Numbered from the stretch's first letter, positions 39,470 through 49,466 are shown. The stretch: 64,000 nt of DNA from Alteromonas pelagimontana (GCF_002499975.2 NZ_CP052766.1:1426001-1490000), one strand, 5' to 3'. The notes: generated by a model from the letters alone, not told the origin. Translations and numbers: made by a program.

Positions 39470-40810
39470 ATGGCTACCCATCCCCATCTACCTGCCGCCG
39501 ACATCGCGCAGCTATTCGATACCCTACATTTCAAGCAGTTGGCAAAACCTCAGCTTACTTATGAGGATATTGCGCCAGTCATGACATTACTGAGCGCTAA
39601 GCCTCACGTGCAGTTTACGCAAATAGGCAGCTCACTAAACGGCGTGGCAATTCACCGGTTTACGCTTGGCAGCGGCCCCACAACCATTTTAGCCTGGACC
39701 CAGATGCACGGAGACGAGCCCACAGCCACAGCCGCGGTGCTGGACTGGCTGCAAATACTGCTTACGCAAACTCCTGCGAGCCTGCCGGAAGATTGGCAGA
39801 GCCGCGTAACACTTCACATAATCCCAATGCTGAACCCGGATGGCGCTCAAGCTAACACTCGCGAGAATGCGCAAGGCATCGATATAAACCGTGATGCGGT
39901 AGCCCAACAAAGCCCAGAGGGAAAGCTGCTATGGGAGCAAGCCACCTCCCTGCAACCTCACATCGCGTTTAATCTTCACGATCAAAATCCTTACTACGCT
40001 GTAGGTAACACGGATGCCCCTGCCACCATTTCATTTTTGGCACCGGCATTTCATCAGGACAAGCACGTTGATGCGCCGCGATTGCGGGCAAAGCAGCTTA
40101 TTGGCGAGATGCATCATGTACTTAAACACTGGCTTCCTGGCAACATTGCCCGCTACGATGATACCTATTCCCATCGTTCTTTTGGCGACAACATCGCCGG
40201 TTTGGGCGCCAGCACTATTTTAATTGAAAGTGGTGCGCATGCAGATGATCCTTACCGGCAAATTGCGCGACGCATGAACGTTATCGCGTTAAACACCGCC
40301 CTGCAAAGTCTGTGTTCAGGCACATTTTCTCAGCGTTCACTGGCCGATTATTATGCTATTCCGCCCAACCGTGAAGACGGGCTGTGTGATCTTAAACTTT
40401 GCAATGTGCAGCAACATCAAAACCACATTGCTTTTAACGCTGATATTACGATAAATATGGATAGGAAAACCCAGATTGCTACCATTAAAGCTATTGGTGA
40501 TCAATCTGTGGTAAAAGGATTTGCTACGCTGGCGGGGGAAAGCCTTACCGTATTTCCTCGCAAAGGGTTTGCACTTACTGAACCGCTGGAGTTAGCTACA
40601 GATACGTATTTATCACTATTACGGGAAGGATATATTTACTTCACTGGCCCTGCAGAATATTTGACAAGTCACACCGATTTACCTGTATGGCACTGCCCGT
40701 CGACATTATCACTGGGCTGCTTAAAGCCAGAAGAGCCTGCTTATTTATTGGCGGGGAGTCACAATACGCCGAAGCTGGCAATTTTAAACGGCCACGTTAT
40801 TGCCCTCTAA
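39470..40810 (+). CDS. M14-family metallocarboxypeptidase, probably muropeptide-directed
   Basis: 446 residues, no signal peptide, so cytoplasmic. The zinc motif HGDE (H80, E83), the third ligand H170 in FNLHDQ, and the catalytic Glu253 in LIESGAH fit the M14 family; INRDAV near residue 140 is the substrate Arg region. Start is the ATG at 39470, preceded by AAGGAA and only 4 nt after dld. Coupling to dld and closeness to murR suggests a role in trimming murein peptides, comparable to MpaA, which cuts gamma-D-Glu-mDAP (inference). The C-terminal third (about residues 300-446) is a separate beta-rich part of unknown role. Confidence 0.8.
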   Translation: MATHPHLPAADIAQLFDTLHFKQLAKPQLTYEDIAPVMTLLSAKPHVQFTQIGSSLNGVAIHRFTLGSGPTTILAWTQMHGDEPTATAAVLDWLQILLTQTPASLPEDWQSRVTLHIIPMLNPDGAQANTRENAQGIDINRDAVAQQSPEGKLLWEQATSLQPHIAFNLHDQNPYYAVGNTDAPATISFLAPAFHQDKHVDAPRLRAKQLIGEMHHVLKHWLPGNIARYDDTYSHRSFGDNIAGLGASTILIESGAHADDPYRQIARRMNVIALNTALQSLCSGTFSQRSLADYYAIPPNREDGLCDLKLCNVQQHQNHIAFNADITINMDRKTQIATIKAIGDQSVVKGFATLAGESLTVFPRKGFALTEPLELATDTYLSLLREGYIYFTGPAEYLTSHTDLPVWHCPSTLSLGCLKPEEPAYLLAGSHNTPKLAILNGHVIAL

Positions 40811-41005
40811 ACATGGCTTGGAGCGCAATGCAGCAGCGGATTGATGATATCAGTTGGAAATCATTCGGCGCTGCGCCCCACTGGTTCGATGAAAGGCGTT
40901 ATCCCTTTTACAAATCACCACTACTTTATGTTGTTACAGGGGCCTTCTGTTGCCACACTTTTTGTTAAACAACGTCCGTGACAAAGCGTCAAAGGTTTAT
41001 TATAC

Positions 41006-41221
41006 CTAGGGTTTAACGGGTGTATCTTGCAGTAACTTTACGATGTTCTGATTGCCGTTTAAATCCGCAATATCAATCAGGTAACTCTTCTGCAATTCAT
41101 CTAATACTAAGTTCGTTAGCAGCTGTTTCACTCGTGTTTCTTCACCGTTGGCGATAGCCGATTCCAATCCTTTCATGTTGGCAATAGAATTGTGCTTAGG
41201 TTCGTTATCTTGATTTATCAT
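41006..41221 (-). CDS. Small ankyrin-repeat-like protein
   Basis: 71 residues. The pattern LESAIANGEETRVKQLLTNL, then YLIDIADLNGNQNIVKLL, resembles one and a half ankyrin repeats (helix-turn-helix, then NGNQNIVKLL). GGAGAACC lies before the ATG. It stands alone between the murein operon and an MFS gene. The partner and role are unknown. Confidence 0.55.
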   Translation of the reverse strand: MINQDNEPKHNSIANMKGLESAIANGEETRVKQLLTNLVLDELQKSYLIDIADLNGNQNIVKLLQDTPVKP

Positions 41222-41385
41222 GGGTTCTCCTTAATTTTCTGCAAATTGATACGAACACAAAGAAGGTCAGGATCGCGATTTGCGCAGTATAGACTGGCCG
41301 TTGATACCTTTATTTTAGTAATCGTAATAGCAGAGAAGTTGTCGTACTATCGGTATAAGGGATCTACACCTGAAGGGACAACGGA

Positions 41386-42624
41386 TTGAACCGAAATATA
41401 TTTCTACTCTGGCAAGGGCAGTTTGTCAGTCAGATAGGATCACAAGCGTTTAGTATCACAATGCTCTACTGGCTGATGGAAACCACAGGCTCATCCGCCA
41501 TAATGGGAACAATACTGGCAGTATCTTTAATTCCCAGTGTGTTACTTGGCCCTTTCGGCGGCGTTTTTGCAGACCGTCATTCTCGTAAAACCATCATTGT
41601 AGTTACCGATATCATCCGCGGCCTGTCGGTATTCCTGCTCGCTCTTTTAATGTTTTCAACCCATGACGATACCGCACTGATTATTTGGATGTTCTTTGTC
41701 GTCTCTACATTAAATGCAGCATCAAAAGCCTTCTTCCAGCCAGCGATAGAGGCTTTTATGCCAATTCTGGCGGATGCAGAAAAACTACCGAAAACAATTG
41801 CGTATTTTGGTTCATCCAATCAGGTGGCTACGTTGGTTGGACAAGCATTAGGTGGAATGTGTTACCGGCTTTTTGGCGCACCATTACTGCTACTGTTCGA
41901 CGCTTTATCTTATTTAATTTCCGCTATCAGCGAGATGTTTATTCAGTCACCTGCGGTTAAGAAAACCTATATTTCTCTGCCCGTTAAAGAAACTTACAAG
42001 AGCCTGATTAACGATCTTCAAGAAGGGCTGGATTACGTATTTAAGAACAGAGGCTTAATGACGGTTATTCTATGCGCGTCGTCTATCAACTTCTTCTGTG
42101 CGCCTATCATGCTTTTCCTGCCATTTTTAGTGAAAAATAGCTTACATGAAGCGGCTCATTGGTATGGCTTTATGTTAGCGGCTATGGCGCTTGGCAGTAT
42201 GTCTGGCTACTGGTATTCACAACACAGAAAAGTAAAAGCCGCAGCACGAGCAAAATTCATGTTTTTATCTTTGCTAGGTGCTTCTGTCTGTTTTGTGGTG
42301 CTAGGCTCTAGCAGTAGTACCTATATTTCGTTAACGGCTATCGCGTTGTCGGGATTTTTCTTTGGCACATTCAATCTGCAATCCATGGCACTGTTCCAAT
42401 CGGTTATCCCTGAAGCAATACGCGGGCGAGTGCTCAGTTTACTGATAACTGCTTCCACCGCGTTACTTCCGTTAGGGCTGGTTTTAAGTGGAATTATTGG
42501 TGAAATATCCGGCAACAACACGCTTTTAATTTATACATCATCGGGCATAGCAATGGGCTTGGTAGCTCTAGTACTTGTTGTGGATAGTTATTCATCTGCA
42601 TTCCTGGCTACGGAAAATTTGTAG
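41386..42624 (+). CDS. MFS exporter, EntS-like group
   Basis: 412 residues with 12 hydrophobic segments. Motif A of the superfamily is seen as GGVFADRHSRKTIIVVTD near residue 62, and the start NIFLLWQGQFVSQIGSQAF is typical of the group with enterobactin and macrolide exporters. The start codon is TTG at 41386, with GAAGGGA upstream; I see no better choice. A 23-bp copy of its 3' end (CTGGCTACGGAAAATTTGTA...) recurs at 43671-43693, downstream of a decayed region. Its cargo is unknown. Confidence 0.82.
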   Translation: MNRNIFLLWQGQFVSQIGSQAFSITMLYWLMETTGSSAIMGTILAVSLIPSVLLGPFGGVFADRHSRKTIIVVTDIIRGLSVFLLALLMFSTHDDTALIIWMFFVVSTLNAASKAFFQPAIEAFMPILADAEKLPKTIAYFGSSNQVATLVGQALGGMCYRLFGAPLLLLFDALSYLISAISEMFIQSPAVKKTYISLPVKETYKSLINDLQEGLDYVFKNRGLMTVILCASSINFFCAPIMLFLPFLVKNSLHEAAHWYGFMLAAMALGSMSGYWYSQHRKVKAAARAKFMFLSLLGASVCFVVLGSSSSTYISLTAIALSGFFFGTFNLQSMALFQSVIPEAIRGRVLSLLITASTALLPLGLVLSGIIGEISGNNTLLIYTSSGIAMGLVALVLVVDSYSSAFLATENL

Positions 42625-42794
42625 CATTAAAGAAGTGATTAATTGATGCTTTTCGAAGTTAATAATTGTGTTCACCAAACGATAACAGCGACTGCAGTGT
42701 TACCGAGGAAATTAGTTATGGTAGAAGGAACCGCTATTGCTGTTATTCTGTAACGTATTTTTAGACAAATACCAACAGCTGAGGGGTCGCTTCA

Positions 42795-43499
42795 TTGGTA
42801 GTTTTTGATAACGTCAGCCATTCCTATGGGCAAAGAAGCGTATGCCGGAATCTATGTTTGAATATCGATTCGGCGCGGGTACACCTTTCTGGCTTGCTAG
42901 CTTTTCCGTTAGTGGCTTTTATTTGGGCACAGGAACTGACAAAACTTCAATGGTTGCTACTCTGGTCTGCCGCTATTTTCATCGAGCACCACATACCAGC
43001 TATTTCGTTAACATTGGGCAGATGGCCAAAGGGCCCTTTGCGGCTTTTCTTACAGGCGGACATTGCCTCCCCTGAAGGAGAGAAGTTTAGGCTTATTTCG
43101 TTACTTTTACTGATAACACTGACGCGGGTTAGTATGACGGGACTGCACGCTGATGTGCAACCCTATTTGTTTAATCTGGTAAGCTTTCTTACTGCACTGG
43201 TACTGGCTAGCAGCCTGTTTGGAACGCAGACGATCCGACTCCGTTACGAGCTTTATCTTACAACTTTGCCTAACAAAAAGTTTCCGCTGCTGATCGAAAG
43301 TATTTTTTACGTGTTTATGAAGACGTCGGTGGGAATATTTCTGTTATTCCTAACCGATTTTTTTGGAGCTACACAATGGAGCTTATGGTTCGTGTTCTAC
43401 TTAGGAACTATAGCGGGAATATTATGGCGCCCTCAATGGTTCCTTCTTTTTCCGTGCGTCATTGCAGTAGGAGCATTTCTTTTTTCCATGGCGGGTTAG
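42795..43499 (+). pseudogene. Remnant fusion: ABC ATPase N terminus joined to membrane protein
   Basis: The first 25 or so residues (VVFDNVSHSYGQRSVCRNLC) are the start of an ABC transporter ATPase, just before the place where the Walker A loop should come. Instead, at about position 42870, the frame passes directly into a hydrophobic protein of about 200 residues with five to six membrane segments (RLRYELYLTTLPNKK between two of them). No Walker A, signature or Walker B motif is present. The simplest reading is a deletion that joined an ATPase gene to the following permease gene, leaving a 234-codon open frame from a TTG start. Whether it is expressed is unknown. Confidence 0.6.
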
Positions 43500-43602
43500 C
43501 CGCAGGAATATCGATTGCCATGCTGCGGTAGAAGGTGTCATGAGGAAGAAAGATCCACGAATTTAATTTGTCGCCAGCCATTCCCTTTTGAAACATGCGA
43601 GG

Positions 43603-43654
43603 TTATTCACCAGCACGCTTTTTTGCTATTTCTAACAGTAACCACCTATAGGCA
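43603..43654 (-). pseudogene. 3'-end relic of the 137-codon membrane-protein gene
   Basis: This 52-bp stretch closely matches 44845-44896, the last codons of the gene at 44845-45258 (both contain TTATTCACCAGC, then CGCTTTTTTGCTATT). In the relic the frame is broken by a stop and a lost base. It suggests a second, largely deleted copy of that gene. Confidence 0.65.
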
Positions 43655-43670
43655 AAACGCGCTGCAACCT

Positions 43671-43693
43671 CTGGCTACGGAAAATTTGTAGCA
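43671..43693 (+). repeat. 23-bp copy of MFS gene 3' end
   Basis: Identical to 42604-42626, the last codons and stop of the MFS exporter gene. The two copies enclose the ABC fusion remnant. Confidence 0.7.
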
Positions 43694-43814
43694 ACAATAG
43701 ACTAGGGTGAATGTGTGTGAGAAAGTTATCGCCAGCTATAGTAGATGCTTCAGTACCGTTGTGCTGTGGCCGTTATCACTGACAAGGATGCCGTTTGAGA
43801 TGATAAGGATATTT

Positions 43815-44549
43815 ATGAAATTGTATGTTTTATCTTTTCTGTTGCTGTTTATCGTTCCCTCCTGCCTGGCTGATGAAACCAAACCACCGGTCTTTAGCTG
43901 GGAAAATCCAACTACACTCTACTTTAAAGGTAATGTTTCAAAAGATAATTTTCGACTAATGCAAGAGGAGTTGAAAAAGCACAAAAATTCTCTTGAGACC
44001 CTTATCATCTCAAGTGGTGGCGGCGAAACTACCTGAGGTTTAATGTTCGGAAATTTTGTACGCGATCGTCAGATCAACGTAGTAGTACGTATTCTTTGTG
44101 CTTCTTCCTGTGCTAATTATGTATTTACTGGCGCTAAGTCTGTATACCTTGAAGCGGGTGCAATTGTCGGCTGGCACGGCGGCGCGCTTCAAGACTATTC
44201 TGACCAGATGAAAAATTTCTCCGAAGAAAATAAGTTGATGATGCGTCAATCTATGGCGGACTGGTGCAGCGAGGAATCTGCATTTTTTGCTGCGATAAAT
44301 AAGCCACAGGAAATGTTGATATGGGGACAGCTTTTTTCACAACAAAAAAATTATTCTGATGAAATTCAACTTTGGTCGTACTCTCTAATGGACTTAAAAA
44401 ATCTGGGATTTGATGTAACAGCTGAAGATAAGGAAATAGCAGTAACCAATGAAAAAGTCGGGCATATTGCTGCTGTATTACCGGTGACTTCAAAGTTGTT
44501 GAGCTTTTCAAGAAGCTGCAAAGAGGCACTGGAATTGACGTTTAATTAA
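43815..44549 (+). pseudogene. Periplasmic ClpP-fold protein interrupted by in-frame TGA
   Basis: A signal peptide begins at the ATG at 43815 (AAGGATATTT before it; cleavage near CLADE). The frame continues through LETLIISSGGGETT to a TGA at 44034-44036, then goes on in the same frame with GLMFGNFVRDRQINVVVRIL and CASSCANYVFTGAK, the nucleophile-Ser region of ClpP-like periplasmic proteins (COG3904 type), and VGWHGG. Both halves fit one protein of about 244 residues, so the stop is a point nonsense change, not a frameshift. No partner or function is known. A single-base sequencing error is possible. Confidence 0.72.
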
Positions 44550-44633
44550 GCAAAAGCAGTTTGTAAGTTGTCGCCAACACTCTATAACAACTGCAAACCT
44601 TTGAAAAGCCAGGGCGAGGGCGCGAATATCTTT

Positions 44634-44780
44634 TAAACAATAAGTGAAAGTTTCTTAGCCGAACTTCTGGAGCATGGATGCTCCAGCAGAGCCATCAGGG
44701 ATGATTTTACGGCGTTTCGGATAAGAAACTCTTACATATTTTCACAGCTGATGGTTTTTCGCTCACTCATGCGGTTGCCC
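44634..44780 (+). repeat. Dispersed structured repeat, copy D
   Basis: The best-preserved copy. AGTTTCTTAGCCGAAC at 44649-44664 pairs with GTTTCGGATAAGAAACT ending at 44730; an inner hairpin CTGGAGCAT/ATGCTCCAG lies at 44667-44686; the tail CGCTCACTCATGCGGTTGCCC is shared with copy A at 1224-1370. Confidence 0.8.
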
Positions 44781-44844
44781 TGTCTGGACAGCTCAACAGC
44801 TCCTGAATAGCGTCGCCATAGCCATTCGATTTACAAATCCTCAA

Positions 44845-45258
44845 TTATTCACCAGCCCGCTTTTTTGCTATTTTCCAACAGTAATCACCCACAGGCAGAA
44901 GTAGACAAAGTAAAAGTAGGCTTAAGAATCCATTTTCCAGGCCACCGGTTAAAAAGCTAAAAACGGTACCTGCCATTGTCCCTAAGCCAAACAGTGAGAA
45001 GATGCACAACACTGATAACGGTGAAAACAGATAAGCTTTGTTTTTTGATGATGGAACGATTAACTGGTAACTAATTCTGCCGAACCAAAAAGCGAGTAGC
45101 GCTAAGATTGTGTAAACAATAAAAATAGCGAGAGAAAATCTACCATTCGAAGTTATTAAAAAGAACCCTATAAGAGATAAAAAAGCCAGAGAAATGGCTG
45201 AAGTGACAAGCCCTATAAAGGCTCTTAATGAAACGCTAACTTCCTGTTCAAAAATCAC
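44845..45258 (-). CDS. Small polytopic membrane protein, unknown function
   Basis: 137 residues with four hydrophobic segments and short loops, and a basic C terminus (CWKIAKKRAGE). AAAGGAG precedes the ATG at 45258. No family recognised. A relic of the 3' end of a second copy lies at 43603-43654. Confidence 0.55.
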   Translation of the reverse strand: MIFEQEVSVSLRAFIGLVTSAISLAFLSLIGFFLITSNGRFSLAIFIVYTILALLAFWFGRISYQLIVPSSKNKAYLFSPLSVLCIFSLFGLGTMAGTVFSFLTGGLENGFLSLLLLCLLLPVGDYCWKIAKKRAGE

Positions 45259-45706
45259 AATAACTCCTTTTTACGATATAGCTTCCTGTCATGCCACCGC
45301 CCGAATATAGCGCATGCTTCTTAATGCCGTAAATCAGACTGTAAAACAACCTTAAACATTAAACCAGATGTTTATACAGAGTGATTGCCACAAGTATCGA
45401 TGCCGAACTTAGGCACTGCTGATCGGCCCTTACGCGCAGTGGTAAACACTCACTACAGCCTCTGGCTACGGCTTATAACGACCTGGTAACTGTAGCGTCT
45501 GCTGGCGTAGCTATTGCGCTCGCAACCGAACTTTATTCTTTTGATGTAAGCAGAGTAACGTATAGCCGCTGTACCTCGTTGGCACAGAGAACCAGAGAGA
45601 CACCAGTAAGTGCTAAAATCCGGTCTGTTGTAGAGGCTCGCTGCGGCATGTGCGATTACAGGAAAAGCGACATTGGACGATGCAGGTGCAAACTGAGCTG
45701 AGCCTA
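45259..45706. other. Non-coding region
   Basis: No gene, repeat or strong hairpin recognised. A short echo of the CTCTGGCTACGG sequence (shared with 43669-43680) is at about 45460-45471. Confidence 0.4.
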
Positions 45707-46060
45707 TCAGCCACTGCTATCCTGCCATGGCCACCGCCCCGTTAGTTCAACATCTAAGGTAAAGCTGAGAAACGTACGAATTAAAACGATAATGGCTAGC
45801 ACGCTGACAGTCTGGAATGTCAGTTCCACCGCCACAGTATGAATAATATCTGCCGCAACAAGAAACTCCAGACCGAGTAAAATTCCCCGCCCGAGACGCT
45901 GACGAACCTGCCGAAATATTGTTTCTGCCTTGTCCTTTTTAAATAAGCCAACAGAGCCGTAGATCAAGGTGTAAAATGAAATTCCCACTATAATAAAAAT
46001 ACCCAAAAGCTCTACTACAGACGCTCCCCATTCTGCTATTGGTTCGATTAAATCCTGCAT
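45707..46060 (-). CDS. DUF1622-family membrane protein
   Basis: 117 residues. The C-terminal half carries the family signature: RLGRGILLGLEFLVAADI near residues 54-71 and VLIRTFLSFTLDVELTGRWPW at the end. About three hydrophobic segments. GGAGAGAAA precedes the ATG. The family is widespread and of unknown function. No operon partner. Confidence 0.8.
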   Translation of the reverse strand: MQDLIEPIAEWGASVVELLGIFIIVGISFYTLIYGSVGLFKKDKAETIFRQVRQRLGRGILLGLEFLVAADIIHTVAVELTFQTVSVLAIIVLIRTFLSFTLDVELTGRWPWQDSSG

Positions 46061-46822
46061 TTTCTCTCCATCGTGAATAACTTACCAACGCCTCGGATAA
46101 GTTGGTAATTGGAAATAGAACGCGTTGATCCGCTGTCGTGACCGACTGAATAGCTATAAGCGGAATCTTAATATTCACAACCGCAGAAGTAGCGGAAAGT
46201 GCCTGCTGGCCTAATCAGAATTAGCATCTAAAACCACAATAAGCGAGCCGACCAAGATTATTAGCAATTACAACGCGATGTTTTTTTACCTCTTACACTC
46301 TAGTACGCCAGCACCACAATAATTGTTTGATGCAGATATAAAATGAATAATCGACTCCTGCAAAATAAGCACTCAGGCGTTGCCTCCGCGGCCTGCAGGA
46401 CACTCCCTACTTCAACAACTGCCTCCAAGATCCACTTGGTGTTTATAAACTATTGTCGATCTAATTCTGGCGAACAGGCGCTTCAATTGTCGCAACATCA
46501 ATTTTTTCACGATCATTTGTGCATTGAAGGCTCGTGTAGCAGCGATACGATCGGGACTGATGTAGACTTTGGTAAGGGCAACTGAGTTATTCAGATTTAG
46601 CAGAGACAGCAAGTGGGCGTTTACCCGTTCATATGTCAGAACATAAGTAACAAAAATTTACCTGCCGCAAAAAGGTTATCTCATCCGAATCGCAGCAAAT
46701 CATGCCTGCGGGCGCTGCTGAAATCTCTGCTCCAGAGTTTCAGCTAAAAACCTTCCCTTCTATTTAAAAACTATTTGCGCTCCTCAGCCCGATTTTTGTA
46801 ACTAAAGCCAACCTGTTACCCG
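46061..46822. other. Non-coding region
   Basis: Short overlapping open frames on both strands at about 46343-46612 have neither ribosome sites nor protein-like composition. I see no repeat or RNA gene here. Confidence 0.4.
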
Positions 46823-47119
46823 CTAACTTCCTAAACTGGTAAAAACACCGACTGAAAGTTCAGCCCATATGTAAAACGAAAGAAGCGTGAAAATAATAGC
46901 CGTTAAATAGCGGTGCTCCCGTGAAACACTTCGGGACACCAGAATAAATAGACTACCCATACCGAATAACAGGCAAGCCATAACAATAAAATCAGCGATA
47001 TCCCAATTTACTTCATCAGTAAATTGCATGGCGATAAGAGGAACGGATAAGATTGCGAATGTGAATACCGCTACTCGTAAAAAAGGCCCTTTTTCTAAAG
47101 TCATACCTGTTACTTTCAT
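46823..47119 (-). CDS. Small membrane protein, unknown function
   Basis: 98 residues with three hydrophobic segments (about 12-28, 40-58, 70-90) and NWDIADFIVM between the first two. The ATG at 47119 has GGGAAATAACC before it; the frame extends upstream to 47221 without a better site. A common small protein type in this group, without assigned role. Confidence 0.6.
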   Translation of the reverse strand: MKVTGMTLEKGPFLRVAVFTFAILSVPLIAMQFTDEVNWDIADFIVMACLLFGMGSLFILVSRSVSREHRYLTAIIFTLLSFYIWAELSVGVFTSLGS

Positions 47120-47292
47120 GGTTATTTCCCGTGTTGTTAACATCAGGTGGCGCATGAGCATGAATATAAATTCAGCATGCGAGGAATAAGCAAATTTCTC
47201 ATCCGAAACGCGTAAATACAACAGATGAAGCCAGCAAAGTCGCCAGTAAAAGAGCAGCGGGAATTAGACCGCTGCAGTTGTTTGCCCGCTAT

Positions 47293-47889
47293 CTACACCA
47301 TACTAATATAGTTTGGGTGCCTCTTTATCCGTTCAAGCCACGCTATAATAGCTGGATACTGACTTAGATCGAAACCTCCCTCATGAGCGACATGAGTGTA
47401 TCCGTAAAGACTGATATCGGATACCGATAACGAATCGCCAACCAAGTATGGCGAAACAGATAGTTGCTGCTCCATAACAGCCAGCGCCTTGTGACCACCC
47501 GTCTGCTTTTGTTCATACTCTTCCCGGCGGTTTTCCGGCAAACCCAGGTATTTTGCAATGAAACGTGCGACGGCAATGTAAGGCTCGTGGCTATATTGTT
47601 CGAAAAACTGCCACTGTTGTGCCTGAGCGAGCTTATATCTATCTTGGGGGAGCAACAAACTTCCTGCGGCAAGATAGTTTAAAATGGCATTAGATTCTGA
47701 AAGATAACGACCATCGTCCAGCTCCAAAAGTGGAATTTTTCCATTGGGGTTCTTCGCTAAAAACTTGTCAGTTTGAGTGCCACCGGCAAGAATATCCACA
47801 TGAAGCCATTCATGTTGGATACCCAGCAATGAACACAGCAATTTTATCTTGTAACAGTTACCCGACCGCATATCACCATAGATCTTCAT
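47293..47889 (-). CDS. Glutathione S-transferase family protein
   Basis: 198 residues. The thioredoxin-like N-terminal domain shows MKIYGDMRSGNCYKIKLL with the Ser/Cys active-site region near residues 9-12, NPNGKIPLLEL with the cis-Pro near residue 53 and YLSESNAILNYLA, which contacts glutathione. The helical C-terminal domain has LSVSDISLYGY, the usual N-capping box. I start at 47889 because the GST fold begins there; the open frame runs on to 47991 but adds no recognisable sequence. Substrate unknown. Confidence 0.82.
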   Translation of the reverse strand: MKIYGDMRSGNCYKIKLLCSLLGIQHEWLHVDILAGGTQTDKFLAKNPNGKIPLLELDDGRYLSESNAILNYLAAGSLLLPQDRYKLAQAQQWQFFEQYSHEPYIAVARFIAKYLGLPENRREEYEQKQTGGHKALAVMEQQLSVSPYLVGDSLSVSDISLYGYTHVAHEGGFDLSQYPAIIAWLERIKRHPNYISMV

Positions 47890-48218
47890 ATAAGGTATCT
47901 CAAGTACGCAATTCCTGTGTATAACGAACCCAGTCGTGGAAGAAGATTCATAATAGGCGCGCCTGTGGGTTTTATCAAAATCCTTTTTCATAAGTCATCC
48001 GGACTCACAGCAGGTCGTGGTGGCTGCGCTGGAGTCAGACGTTCAGTTTCCAAACTTATGGCTTGTCCTGGAACAACGTATTGAGCAAGCTTATCAATCA
48101 GCGATACGAAAATTTGAGGAGAATCTTTAAGCTTCAGAATGCTACTTAAGCTCTCTTACGCGTGGGTTTAAGTAGTCCGGCGCTCACTGCTCTGCCATAG
48201 GCTTTAAAAATTCTTCAT
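47890..48218. other. Intergenic region upstream of GST gene
   Basis: Only the 34-codon upstream extension of the GST frame and unassigned sequence are present. No hairpin or repeat is clear. Confidence 0.4.
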
Positions 48219-49466
48219 TTAAACTGAATGGCGCCTGACGCTGTCGGCAAGCGAGGAGCCCACAGGCAGCAAAGGTATCAATGTCGCCTGAAAGGCATGA
48301 TAAAGGTCGTTGCGTAAGGGATAGACCTCGCGGGAGCGATTTCCTTTACAGTCAACCTCTGGACGCCAGCCACCGTTATTGGAATCGATTAATATGTCGG
48401 CAATATAATCCCAGACCATTCTGTAGGTCTGATCGAAATCGGCGTGCTTGGTACGTCGCAGCAACATGTATGCGGTGTTTGCGGTCTCGGCTTGCACCCA
48501 CCACGGCCGGTTTGCAACCGATACAGCTTTATCCCAACCAATGGTGTAAACCATACCCGGAGCACCATCGACGCTCCAGCCGCATTTAAGCGCATTATCA
48601 AACAGCCCAACAGCGTCTTCGAAAAACCAGTCTGGGATGTCGCAGCCCCGTGCAGCCAGTGCGGCTTCAATTTTAAGCAACAGCCCGCTCCACTCGGCAA
48701 AATGACCCGGTGTCATTCCCCAAGGCCGTAGATCATCCGTTGGATTATCGCGGTTATAATCCGGTAGCATCTGCCAGTTATTGTCAAAATGTTCGGGCAG
48801 CATGTAATTATTTGCGCGAGCGATAACGTGACAAAAACGCTTCGCTACCGCCAAAGCGCGTTCCAGCCAGAGGTTGTCTCCCGTAGCATCGGCCAGCGCC
48901 AGAAAAGCTTCTGTTGAGTGCATATTCGCGTTTGCGCCGCGATAGTTCTCGCAGTCATGCCAATTGGCACTAAAGCTGGGAGCCATAACCTCTTCATCAG
49001 CAAGCCAAAAACGCTTATCGATGACAGAACCGATAGCCTCGCGCAACTCTTCGGCGCGTGGCCTAAGCGCCATAACCGCACTGGCGGATGCCAGAGCAAC
49101 AAAAGCATGAACATAAGCCTGCTTGCGGCCGGGATCTTCACCTTCAAACCAACCATCATGCTCTTTGTCACGTAGTGGTCCGTCAAGCAAGGCTTCTACG
49201 CCGTGATCGGCCAAAGCGGCGGCACCGGGCACGCCTAAAAGTGAGGCAACGCTATAGCAATGAACCATTCTTGCCGTGACAATGGTCTGTGCAGAATTAT
49301 CCACCAACTGTCCGTCATCATCCAATTCACCGAATCCTCCGGCAACCTTTGATGCTCTGTAGTGTTCCAGCAGATGCTGGCCCTGCGTCATCAGCCAATT
49401 GCGGTGAACGCTGCGGTCTACCCAGAAAATACGCTGCGGATCGGCGGCTACAGATGTGTCAGCCAT
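48219..49466 (-). CDS. AGE-family sugar epimerase/isomerase
   Basis: 415 residues, (alpha/alpha)6-barrel type. Visible motifs are GGFGELDDDG near residue 42, YRGANANMHSTEAFLALADA near residue 170 with the catalytic His, ANNYMLPEHFDNNW near 215, and PWGMTPGHFAEWSGLLL near 245 with the second catalytic His. This group includes N-acylglucosamine 2-epimerase, mannose isomerase (YihS/ManI type) and cellobiose epimerase; I cannot tell which. Its start overlaps the stop of the SDR gene by 8 nt, so the two are coupled. Confidence 0.85.
   Translation of the reverse strand: MADTSVAADPQRIFWVDRSVHRNWLMTQGQHLLEHYRASKVAGGFGELDDDGQLVDNSAQTIVTARMVHCYSVASLLGVPGAAALADHGVEALLDGPLRDKEHDGWFEGEDPGRKQAYVHAFVALASASAVMALRPRAEELREAIGSVIDKRFWLADEEVMAPSFSANWHDCENYRGANANMHSTEAFLALADATGDNLWLERALAVAKRFCHVIARANNYMLPEHFDNNWQMLPDYNRDNPTDDLRPWGMTPGHFAEWSGLLLKIEAALAARGCDIPDWFFEDAVGLFDNALKCGWSVDGAPGMVYTIGWDKAVSVANRPWWVQAETANTAYMLLRRTKHADFDQTYRMVWDYIADILIDSNNGGWRPEVDCKGNRSREVYPLRNDLYHAFQATLIPLLPVGSSLADSVRRHSV

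Noticed and set aside
44034..44036. TGA as a selenocysteine codon
   Set aside because: No selenocysteine insertion hairpin is evident after it, the family is not known to contain selenocysteine, and no selenium genes are near; a nonsense change is simpler.
46343..46612. Overlapping short open frames on both strands
   Set aside because: Neither has a ribosome site nor a recognisable pattern; the region is left as non-coding.
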